Assembly (NCBI RefSeq): GCF_028769735.1
Contig: NC_088175.1
Span: 1,984,001 to 2,048,000, forward strand
Direction: 5' to 3'
DNA from: Zonotrichia leucophrys gambelii
Lineage: Eukaryota; Chordata; Aves; Passeriformes; Passerellidae
Length of the DNA stretch: 64,000 nt
Position numbers and translations under genes: made by a program
Notes under the pieces: model-generated
What the model saw: only the letters and a program-made list of their open reading frames with translations
Told to the model about the DNA's origin: nothing
Database searches by the model: none
Shown here: positions 36,901 to 48,900 of the stretch, piece after piece
Position numbering within the stretch: position 1 is the first letter of the stretch
How the letters are laid out: every line of letters starts with the position of its first letter

Positions 36901-39900
36901 TTTCCTAGGCCACCAGCAAGATGGAAGAATATGAGGAGCACTTGAAGAATGTGAAAGATTGGATAGAAAGCACCAACAGTTTGCTAAGAGCTGATGCTCA
37001 GCACGACTCTGCAAAAAGCTTACATAAGCATACTGATGAGCTCCAGGTAAGAGCTGATGCAGATAAATACTTCTGTTGGCACTTCTTGCTCTGTACAGAT
37101 GCAGTTTTCAATTCTTAATTGTTACTGACATAAGTAATTTACCATTTTCAGTAAATCCTTTCAGTGAAAAATAATTATAGTTGAAACTCATGAAATACAG
37201 GGGTTTTTTTTGTGCTGGACGCACCCATTTTGTGCAAATGCTGAACTGTTGTACAATTTCCAGAAATGTGTGATTGTCTTCTGTAACCCTGCTCAGTGGC
37301 TAGGATCAGTTTTTACTGCCTGCATCTATAGGATTCTTTCTATACTGTGTGTGAGCCAAAAAGGCAAAGTGCTGGTTTATTGATATCTGTGTGTTAGATG
37401 GAAACTTTGAAGTGAGTTGTGGTTTGGAAGGCTGTGCTCACTGTTTCTTGAAGGTTCTGATTGGTAATTTTAAAAATTAGATGCTTGTAATATTACAGGG
37501 AAGATTAGGGCCAGTGCCAAAAAAGAAATTCTTGGAATTTTGTACTAATTTGAGTTTTCTGTGCATGTACTCCTTGGCTTAGACCAAGTGAGAAAGCTGC
37601 TGTTCTAAACACAGATTTTTGTAGTAAGACTAGTAAGAATTGTTGACAGGAAGTAGCTGCCCGTTCTGGGCTGATATGGTACAAAAGCTTATAGCCACAA
37701 TGGGGGAGAATGTGATTTCCAAAAGCCATGAACGTTTTTTATGGCAAAAGCTTATTGTCTCCTGTGCTTGTGAAATGGAATGTTTTGTTTGTCCTGTGTG
37801 ACCGTGTTCACAGGGGTCTTAGGATGAGGGAAGAGGAGAGGATCTGACTCCACGTTTCAGAAGGCTTGATTTATTATTTTATGATATATATTATATTAAA
37901 TTATACTAAAAGAATGGAAGAAAAGGTTTCATCTCAGAAGGCCAGCTAAGCTAAGAATGGAAAAGAAAGAATAACAAAGGTTGTCCCTGACTCTCTGTCC
38001 AAGCCAGCTGCCGTGATTGGCCACTAATTATAAACATCCAATTTGGGCCAATCAAAAATCCACCTGTTGCATTCCACAGCAGCAGATAACCATTGTTTAC
38101 ATTTTGTCCCTGAGGCCTCTCAGCTTCTCAGGAGGAAAAAAATCCCAAGGAAAGGATTTTCATGAAAAGATGTCTGCGACAGTCCTGGACTGTGAAACCA
38201 GTGGGTTTGGAAATGCACCCTGGGCTTGCATTAGAGTGGAAATTGCTTTCAGTCCTTTCCTTCACACACCACCCAGATAAATGGATCATTTCTTGCAGCC
38301 CTCACAGCTCTTCATGACAGTGTTCACTGCAGTTCATCCAGTTCATTGCAGGGGAAGAGACTTCACAGCATGCACAACTGGCCTGATACTTTCTACAGCA
38401 TTTTGTTCCTTCTAATCCTTACCTCTACAACCACTGTTCAGCAGTGATGTATCAAACTTAACTCCTGTTTTGTCTCCAGATGGCTTTGGAAGACTCAGAG
38501 CAAAAGCAAAATCTTCTGCATGGTATCTGCATGGAGCTGGAGGAGCTGTCAGCAGTCTTTGAAACTGACAGTGTAATGCAACAGCTGAATGAAATAGATG
38601 TTCAAGTAGCAGCTTTACAGCATGAGATTGCAGAGATTCTTCCACAAATCCTGCATGTGGCTGATGTAAGTCTGGGTGACCCATAAATGCCTTTTATCAG
38701 AGCTTCATCATATGTTAGGAAATGCAGATTATATCACCTGCAGGGTGTAGTGCTGGTTGTTGTAGGTGTGCCAAGCAAGGAAATTACTTTTTGTAAACAA
38801 ACCATCAGAGGGCATTTGGTAACTAATTAAGCTGTAAAGTTCAGGATTAGCATGGGAGGTAGGAGGAAAGGCTGGGATGGGAGCCTGGGTTGTTTCAGCC
38901 CAGAGAAACTTGGGGGTGAGAGGTTGATATTGCTGCTACATGATGGGAGATGACAGACAGGATTGGGCCAGGCTCTTCTTGGGGTGTTCAGTAACAGATC
39001 CCAAGTGTAACAAAGGAAATTTACATCTACATAATAGGAAGAATTTTAATTTTTTTTTTTTTTTGCTGTGAAGTTGGTCAAACACTAGATCAGGGGCTCC
39101 AAGCAGGGGTAACATTGCCACCTCAAGAGATACCAAATCTCAACAGTATCAGACCCCAAGTGCCCTGGTTTGATGGGTAGCAGAGACCTTACAAGGTCCC
39201 TTCCAGCCTAATCTACTCTGTGACTGTCTCTGTGAGAATTCACAAACTCTGTGAATTCTGTGGGTTCCTTTTCCATCTGACATAAGTCTCTTCCTACTGG
39301 AAGCTGCACCAGTGTAATTATAGCTCTTTCCTATTCTGATAACTATCACCACTGGAAAAATGTCTTCTCACTACTGGTAATTCCTAATGTAAATTTTTAA
39401 GGATATTTCAGTTCTGTATTCAGGGTTTAAAACAGAACAGATGATCTTGAATCCTCAATTTCTTTAGAAGTTATGACTAAAAGTAATTTATAACAGCTAG
39501 CCTTTTGATTGATAGCATCCATTAACAGCCTGCATATGCTGCACTCATTTTTCAGTATTTCTTTTTACATTTAAGTGAAAGAATGCAAGTTGGCTTTGGT
39601 GTTTGGACTATCTACAAATATTCTCTTTGTTCCCAAAATCTAGGAACTGGATGCCATTGAATCTCATGTGAAAGTGTTTGAGAAGGATGTTGCAGAAATG
39701 AAGACAATCCTGTCATCAGAAGATCTGTTAGAATTTTCTCCTAAAGACCAACTTAAACATGGACAGGTCTGTGAGAACTCCTATCTAGGCTTTTTTTCCT
39801 GATCAGTGTAAACCCTGAGGTGACACTGTTGAGAGACCTTTTCAAGAAGCACAGCCATGGTTTGAACACAAAACACTTGAAATTAAAGCACTATTGAGAA

Positions 39901-42900
39901 TATGTGCACAGAGAACTCGAGTTTAACTGAAGCACATGTCAGGCATAGCTGCCACATTTGAGGATCTCCAGTTTTTGGGAAGTTTGTGGCCTGATTTTCA
40001 AGAGACACTTCCTGCATACTGCTCCACTTGGCACCAAATAGAAATCTGAAGTTAGAAAATTAGGCTTTGTTTTTCCAAAAATGGAGGCAGAATTTAGCAG
40101 ATGATTCTTTTTAATTCACACCAGTCCACAGTGTTATCTGCCTAAAATACAAAAAGCATGGGTTCAGTTTCAGGTGAGGAATAAAAATGTCATCATATCT
40201 CTCATCATAATTCTCATAGCAAAGCTGTGCAGCTTGGTTACCCAGAGAACAATTTTGTAATAACTACATTACATGAAAAAACTAAAGTAATATTTCTTCT
40301 GGAAAATGATGTTCAGCTACTTCCTTAGTGGAAATCAAATCCTGGATAGTACAAAAAATTCCTGATACAGTCTGCTTATGAATGAGAGAATAAGCATCTC
40401 TATTTCCACTGGGGCATTTTAAAATAAAATCTACCTGAGAAGGAGTTTAACAAAATTTTTAGTAATTAAAAGGCCTATAGGTGGTTTGTATTTATATTAT
40501 TTTTTTTTCTGGAGTTCCCTGCTGACTGGTTGGCTGAACAAAAGACAAAAACCAGAATTTGCCTAGAGTGACATCAAAGAATTTGCACCACTTTAACTGT
40601 CTTTACTGCCAGTGATTTTCTGCTTTGAAATGAGCTGCTTAGTAAATAGCAGCTGATCTGAATGTGAACATTTTGTCACTGTGCAAACTTTGCATATACA
40701 GAAAAAACAGAATTGTAAATATAACTTATATCTTTGTCTTTCTTGAGACAACCTCAGTGTGGATTTTCATTTATTTGTTCCAAGAACAAGAATCACAGAA
40801 TATTCTGAGTTGTGAGGGACTCACAAGGATCATAGAGTCCAGCTCTTCAATGAATGGCCCATATGGGGATTAAATTTTCTTCCTTCTTAAATGGGAAACT
40901 CACTAAAGAGAGTTTTGCTCATAATAAGTGTAGTATAAATTTATGGTGTTGATTTTTCTAACTCAATATCACATCCATCATCTCTGTTCTATCCTGACAG
41001 GTTATACTTGAGCATGTTGGCCCCATGCAGAAAACTATTGTTCATATACAGTCCTATGAAGATGCTCTTCAGCTGCCAGGGCTGAAAATGCAACCTTTCT
41101 CAGTCTTCCAAAGAGCAAGACAACTCTTGAGAGAACTGAAGAAATTAGAAAAAATTACTAAGGAACAGAATGAGCTACTGGAGGTAATTGATTTATTTTT
41201 TTTCTATGGTCACCTGTACCACCTTTTTAAAATAATTTTGATCTTTAAACACTACTGCTTTTGCAGCCATATAGTTACACCTACTGTGTCTTCTGTGTAA
41301 TGGTTTGGGGATTTTTTTGTTCTTTTTTCTTAATGAATTTGATCCTGCCACAAAGCACACTGAATAGTCTTGACATGCATTTCAGATTTCCAATTCAGTC
41401 ACAGCTGACAACATACTATAGAAGGAAGGAAGGCTCAGGTGTTGCACTGATTGAGGGAAGTCCAGTGTTAGATGCAGGCACTCACCGACTTCTGAAACTC
41501 ACCTGGACCATGGAAATTCTGGTTGCCAGCCATTAGACAGCAATTGCTAACATCAGAACATCTACTAATCCAAACCAGTGAGCCAGGAAGTTTGCCATTC
41601 CCTACAGCTGTGTTGTGGTAAATTCACTGTTTTGGGGCAGGCCAGCTTGTGTTGGGGTCCTGGAGCTGCTGCTGGCCAGGCCAGGTTTGGACACAGAAGG
41701 GAAACAGCAGCAGGAGGAGGCAATGCTGGCAGGTCAGGGAGGGTTAACTCAGGGCCAGGGTGAGTTATGGAACAGCCCCAAACCTGAGGGAGGCTCTGTG
41801 CAGCACTTCCCTGAGCAGTGAGGTTGTGCCAGCTCAGGGAAGTTGTAATTCAGGAGCTGGGCACGCTCCAGTGCCCAGGCTGGAGGACGTCTGGGGTTCT
41901 GTAGCACAGGTTCCCACGCAGCAAGGAATTAAAGTTCTCGTGTGTCCCACCCATTTCTTGGCAGGATGCTGACAGCACCTAGAGAAATGTTACATTACCT
42001 TTGCTGATTTGGTTTTCCTAAGCTATGAGGGTAAAGCAGAATGCTTGAAAACATCTAACTGGGCATTTCAGAGGCCAGGCAGACAAGTGGCAGCTAAAAC
42101 GGGAATGTTCTTTTTTGATTTTCACTTTGAGAAATGGAGAGCAGAACACAAAGAGAAAAACTCCAACATGCCACATGACTAGTGCATGCTTGGAGTCAGA
42201 AAAAAGCAGTGACTGTATTAGATCTGTATATTAGATCTGTATAATCCCTACATTCTCTTTTTTTTTTCAGTCCATACAATTTCTAATGTCCAAAAAATGG
42301 ATGTGGTAAAATGTACCTTTTCCAGAGTTACCAGATCAAATAATGGAGAATTTTCAAAACACTTTAAAAGCATCAGAAACAGGGTGCTTTCCATTTATCA
42401 ATTGTTGTAATGACACTTGTAACTGGTTTTTGTGCAATATTAGGTCAAATTTTAGATTTTTCTCCTTTTTGTAAAGCCGTGACCTTTTTTTGCTCAGCAT
42501 TTGCCTTTATCTTGTAGACACCCAACAATCTGTAGCTGAGTGAAATTTCTTTGTGAGAAAACAGATTGGAAAAATTGCAATTCTTGGCAGCTAGTGTGTC
42601 AAACTGTGCAAAAGAGATTTTCCAGTGCAGTTGAATGGGTTGAAAGCAGCAGCACTTCAATACAAATGTAGCGGCAGCTGAGGTGTAACAAAGGATAATG
42701 CCGTTAAACCATGGCATTTTGAGTGCTGCATTAAAAAGGTGGTGAGAATCCTGCTAGAGAGGAAAGCAAATGGGAGCCAAGCCTCCTGTACAAATATATG
42801 CATTTTTTCCCCCCTGGGGATTAGTCTTTGGATGAGTTTGCCCATATTTTGCTATGGACAAGGCAATGGAATATTGCACCATAAACTTCTGTATAATTAA

Positions 42901-45900
42901 GTTGCATTGTAACACCTGAAACAGTAAGTCAGAAACAAAGCTTGTCATAGATTCTGAAAATGCTCTGGGACAAGAGTTTAAGTGACTTAGTTCTCTGTTG
43001 AATGTTGCCCTCTGTTTTTTTTATTATGGCCTGTTAAGTTCCACACCTAAACAACGTCATCAGGAAGAAGATTTGGATGCCACATCTGCTTCTACTGATT
43101 TTTAGTGCAAGAAAGTGGTATTATTTGCATATCTGATGATTTACTGGTGTCATTTTCAGTAAGCTCTTCCAAAACAAATACTCTGTAGGTAGGTGGGCCT
43201 TTTCCATGGGTAGGTCTTCTGGAATTAGCATGATATAAAAAGTAAAGAGCAACTGTTAACCAGGAAATAACTCAAAAGAAAGGCAGAACTTGTAGGAAGA
43301 TATCCAGTCTCACATATATGGCATAATTTGTTATATTGGATAAAGGATAGAATCAGATTTTCTTTTCCCTGAGTAGAAGACAGAAACTAATTAATTATCT
43401 TCAGGTAAGTGACTATATTCACATATTGGTCCATGACAGAAGACATTGGAGTCTGTATACAAAACATTCAGACTCTTTAGTTAGTCTAGGAAATTTGAGG
43501 TAGGACTCAATTTATTACTAAACAGTCCTATTCATAGCAAATTAAAGCAATGAGTAAGAGAATCTTCCTTTTAGGAGGTCTTTTTTTACTTTCTCATCAA
43601 AGCAGAGCAGACCTATTCCTTTTTCTTTTCTCTCTGATTCTCTGCCTGTGGCACTAAGATTATAGGCCACAAATATCTTCCCCTTCAAATTGGTTTTCTT
43701 TTTTTTAAGTGAGGAAAGTAGTTTCTTCTCACTTTTAACACCTGTAAAATAATAATGGTTATTTAGAACTTTATTAGCCTGCATTTTCTTGAGAGGGAGT
43801 GCTGCTATGAAGAAGTGACTGAAGAAATGGCACTGTTGCTGTTGATAGCAGGAGACTCTTTGCTCTGTGAACACTTTACAGTGAGATCTTTGACCTGTTG
43901 GGTCATTCAGCAGCCCAGGAGGATCAAGCCTGTTGACTTCATTGTTTCTTTATTGCCTTTTGCAGGAAGGAACGGCCCTTTGTTGTTATTTGGTTGTCAG
44001 CCTCTGGGTCCAGAAACACAGAGCCACCAAGTGCTGGGCATATTCAGTGTTTTCACAAGATATTCTGACTTGTAGATGTGAGAGTTTCCTAATGACCTGA
44101 GACATCATGACAGGCTGTGGCTGACAAATATGAGTGTGTGGGGAGATTGCCCATTTCTGCATGGACAGCAGAGCCTGGGGGGCAATGAGATTTTGCTGTC
44201 ACTGTCAAATGAGTAAAAGTGAATTTGGCTGTTTATTACATGTAATGGGTTTTCCTGTAAGCCATGTAAACAGAAGTGGTTCATATGTTGGGAATGCTTA
44301 TCATTTTTATTGGAACTATTCAAATAGTCAGGCAGTGTGGTTGGGTTATCCTCTGAGCTGCAGTGTTTGCCTGGTGTACAGCCCAGTTCATTTTGAGCAG
44401 TTTCATTTTTGGTTTTGCAGAACTCGCTGGCAGTAAAGACTTGAGCACCAGTAAAAACCAGTCAGGCTTTCTACTTGATATGAAACCCTTCAATTTCTCT
44501 CTTTTTTACAACCTTTTATAAGTTGTAATGGATGTGCTGAAATCTGCTCCATTTCCATTCCATAGCCAAATTCATAGTTCTGCTCTGGGGCTCCAAGACA
44601 GAATCCTCCACCATACTTCACCTTGTGGGTAGAGCAGCTTGTTTGTCTTTAGCAAGTGAATAATAAACTTAGTGAGGGATGGGGTTGTGCAAAGTTAGCA
44701 GAGCAAATACAGATTGTAGTACTCAGAACTGCAGGTACAAAGGAGGCTTCAGTACTCTTCAGTTCAACTGTGCTTCCTTACTGACTTGTTTGTTTATGTA
44801 CTCCTTATTTCAAAATTATTTATGGAGATTCCTATTTCACAGGAAACTGTAAAGAAAACAGAAGAATGTGAGCAAGAAATTGAAAAGTTGAAACAACTCC
44901 TTAAGAACAATTTGGGTGAAATATCACATGAAGATCAACCAGAGGCTCAGAAGACTCCCTGTCCAGAGGTGGGTTTCATTCTTTTCATTCCTTATCCTGC
45001 CTGACACTAATCATGATGATGCAGAGCACTGAGAAATAGGGGTGTGCTTCCCTTCACCACCACAGTCTAGCAGGCAATTGAATGCCATAGTGTGACCATG
45101 CAATGGATTACGATTAATATTACTTTGCAAGTTGGGTATATCTTTCATAGTATACTCCTTTCTGATTTTGGTGTGTCATTTGTGCCTATAGCAACTTGGA
45201 AGAAAAATTGAGTGCTGTTTTGATGAAACAATATGCAGGATTGAGAGCTTACCTGTGCTCAGCATCCTGCTAATTTTCCTGAGGTGGCAGCTTGGGATAA
45301 TGCCTAAGGAGAGAACCAGGTCCCTTTCTGATATCTGGTCATGCAATGCCACTTTTGGGGATTCTGGTTAGGGTTAGATTCATTACACTCCTTTCTTTGT
45401 CCTCACTGCCCCACTGTGTTTTCATCTCTGGTAAACATCTGTTGCTTTTCTCTCTACAGTCAGCTGTTTCTGTAATGGATGAATTGATGTTTTTAATGCA
45501 AAAATAAGATGTGTTTTAAGGATAGCACTGCAGAAGTCAGGAAATTACTAATTAAATGTAATAACTATTTATAAAGTGCCTCTGAAATGCTCAGTTTTTT
45601 CCAGTCAGTCACAGTAAAGTTAATACACTTAGACTGTACTTGCCTAATAACTATAATCACTCAGTAGGCTCCTAAGTACATAGCTGCTCTGCTGTCAGCT
45701 GGTTGGATGTTGGAGGCTTGATGTAGTGCTCAGCATGATTCATTTCCTGATTCTTCCTTGTTTTTGTCTCTTGAGTGTAGGATTTTATGGTTAATAGTTC
45801 TTGTTTTAGCAGAAAACTTGGCAGATACAGCATTGCATGAAGAGAAGTGGGCAGTGGAATCGCCCATGTTCCTGGAGGATTTCAGAAAAAGAAGTGATTT

Positions 45901-48900
45901 TAAGAAAGAGTTGGTTTCTGAGGGGGTTATGGCTAATTAAGTTTGCAAAAGAGTAGCTGGCACATTATGCTGGCAAGTCTCCTGCAGTGAAATAAATAGA
46001 TATACTGTTCCTAGTGGACATTCATAAATCATGCCAAATTTTCATGGATATCTGTTACTTCATTTCAATGACATTTTCTTTCCTTTACCTTTGGATGATT
46101 TTATCTTGTGGTTTTGAGTGTACAAAAGGAAGAAAGCATTGTCAGAGCAGAGTTCCCATGTCCTTTGAAAATTTGCTGGAGTTCTTCCCTGCACCTTTCC
46201 TGTCATGCTGCCACCCCAGAGCTATTACCAGAAGCTGTAGAGGAGACAGGAGCAGCAGCCTCACTGCTTTCATCTGCCACAGATTATTACCTGCATCACA
46301 TCCCTAATGACAGAGCCTGGTGTGGAGCCAGGGCTGTTCTCACTTCAAGCCTGGCATCAAAGCTTGCTGTGATCAACTAAGCCCAGTGTGCAAAGGGATA
46401 TTTAGCCAGGTTTCACTCTTCTGAGCAAGTAACAATGCTTCAAAGAGCTTTAGCACTTTCAGTAATGGAGGGAGTAGGGCAATTCATTCCATGTCCTGTC
46501 TTACTCTGTTATTTGCTGGGATTTCTTGGTTCACCTGGAGGCTGGGTGGTGAGGAAAGCCCTGGAGAAAACTCTGAAGGGCAGAACACTGGCTGGAGGAG
46601 TAGTCATGGCCAGGAAGGAGATCAAGACCAAGACAGATTTATTTCCCCCTCTGTTAGTGCAGTTACTTTTGTTTGTCTCTACAGAACGTTAAATATTTTC
46701 CTTCAGCTTTGTTGGGGTCCATTTATTTCTCCCAGTATCACATTCAAAGACATGGCATAATTTTGGCCCTAGCCACATTCCCAACACCCACCAAATGGTT
46801 TCTTTCCTTTGGGCCATCTTCAGCAAAGACTGAGCCCTGAGCTACCCTCATTTGCTGGCTTTGCCCTCCTCAGGGCATTCCCAAGTGTTCAGGCTGCCAG
46901 GGAAGGTGCTTGGAAGGAACATCACTCTGTGACACACAGAGCAATGTAGCCCATCTGCATTCCCTTGGTCCTGGAGGAAGCTGCTGCTGCTCTCATGGTT
47001 ATGCAGGACCTAGTTAGAATTTGTTCCAGCCTGCCACGTTTCCTTCCACACTGCCAACTTCTGCTTCACAAGTGGCAAGGGCTGTCCTGAGCTGGATCTG
47101 CTGCTGCTGGTTTGCATGCACCTGGACATCTGCAGTGACAATGGGGAACTGTCCCAAAGGCCAGAAAAAAGAAAAGGGGGAAATAGCCCCAGTACCAGTA
47201 AGATGCATCCCTGGTGTCATCTGTTACATTGCTGTTTGGTTAAAAGGGAAAAATGGATGCTTACAGATGTTGTTGCTCCTTAGGGAGAAATGGAAGCTGT
47301 AAAAGAAGAAATCATAAAGCTGTGCCAAAGAAAGGAAGATCTCCTTACCAGGATGAAGAATTCCATGTCTGACCTTCACCAGTGCCTACAGCAAGAAGTG
47401 CCTGAAGCAGCAGATGAACCCCCAGCTTCTGTATTGGCCCAGAGTGACCTGATTGGGACTGATGTTTCTCCTCAGCAGGTAAGTGATCACTCACCTGAGG
47501 GCCAAGAGGGGAGGTAAATACCCCTTCCTGCTCCTGGAGGAGTGGCATGTGACAGAGGAGCACCCCTGCCCCTGTGAATCAATATTGTCTCTCCTCCCTT
47601 CTGTGTTCAGAAGGACTGAGGGTGAGGAGAAGGTAGGAGAGGTGAGCCTCTGGTTATTTCTTAGCATTTCACTTCCAACATGATGTTTGCATCAATCATC
47701 AGCAAAGTGCTCCATGTGTAGTTTTGTTGATGACCTGTTGTTCTGGGATTTTCAATAAATTATTTTCATGGGGCAAAATGAAATTTGTCCCTATTGTAGC
47801 TGTGCTGTTGAAACCTAACAGCATCAAATCCCAATTTTCAGAGGTGCTTAGAACCTGCAGCTTTCAGTCACTTTAATGTAGGTTGCCAGATGTTCAGTGC
47901 TTCCCCAAAAGTGGATCTCAAGTGGTAAATTTGTTTTGGTTTACAGGCAGAAGTGAAGAGGCTTTTGCTGTTCTTGTCATGATTAATTGGGATGTCTCTC
48001 TGTGTTTGTTTTTGTAGTTGAAAAAAAGAGGAGTGATATCTCTTCTGCCTTCCTTAGATGAAGAATCAGAAGACTGTTCTTTACACAGCAAGGTGAGTCC
48101 AGTGTATTTTATATATATTTATATATATATATATGTATAATATATATATGTATGTGTGTATATATATATATAATATATATACACAGCTGTGTATATAAGA
48201 CAGAAGATTTTGGTAAAGCAGAAATTATGAAAAATGTGAAAATCTGGAATATTTCAGAACAATTTAAATTATCTGTTATCACTCCAGGATACAAAGGAAT
48301 TGCACTCAAGCCACTGTACCAATATTCCAGTGCCAGTATTACACAGCACCTTGTTCTGTTAGGTGTTATCCTGCTTTTGGTGGGATTGCCTATTAACTAA
48401 TGCCCCCTTTGTGGAAGTGTTAAAGGCAAAATATGGCCTTAAATACCAATGTTTGCATGTGGAGGTGGATTTCAGAAAGAATTAGCCTCTGAAATACCAA
48501 AACATAAATAGCAGAATTTATTTGTATGTTTGAACATAAGAAAAAAAGGGTGAGATTAGACTAATGGGAATGAAGTTTGGATAGAAGAGATTTCTGGTAC
48601 ATTGGGAGGCACTGCCCTACTGGTTGCTCTGAATCTGAGGGGTCTGAATGCCCAGGTGAACTGCAGAGGGGCAAAGCTAATTGCTTTTGGGAAAAAATCC
48701 TCATGGCAAGACAAAGAAAAGAAGTCCTAACAGCCTGGAGAGCTTGTGCCTCACTATTGATTCAAGCACTTCAGTTTCAGGGTTTCTCACTCTGCACCTT
48801 CACTGGTGAAATCTTCTTTACATGTAGGACATTTTTGGAGACAGGACTGCAGAAAGACAGATAGTGTTTTGTTGGTTTGTTTGGGGTTTTTTTTTTCTGT

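Noticed and set aside
38480..38485. ATG at the first base of exon 32 as an alternative translation start
   Set aside because: It directly follows an acceptor and aligns to an internal Met of nesprin-2; no upstream promoter evidence.
41578..41972. GC-rich stretch with three overlapping open frames, possible LTR with ATTAAA
   Set aside because: No TG...CA ends or target-site duplication that I could find and no known family; left as unannotated intron.
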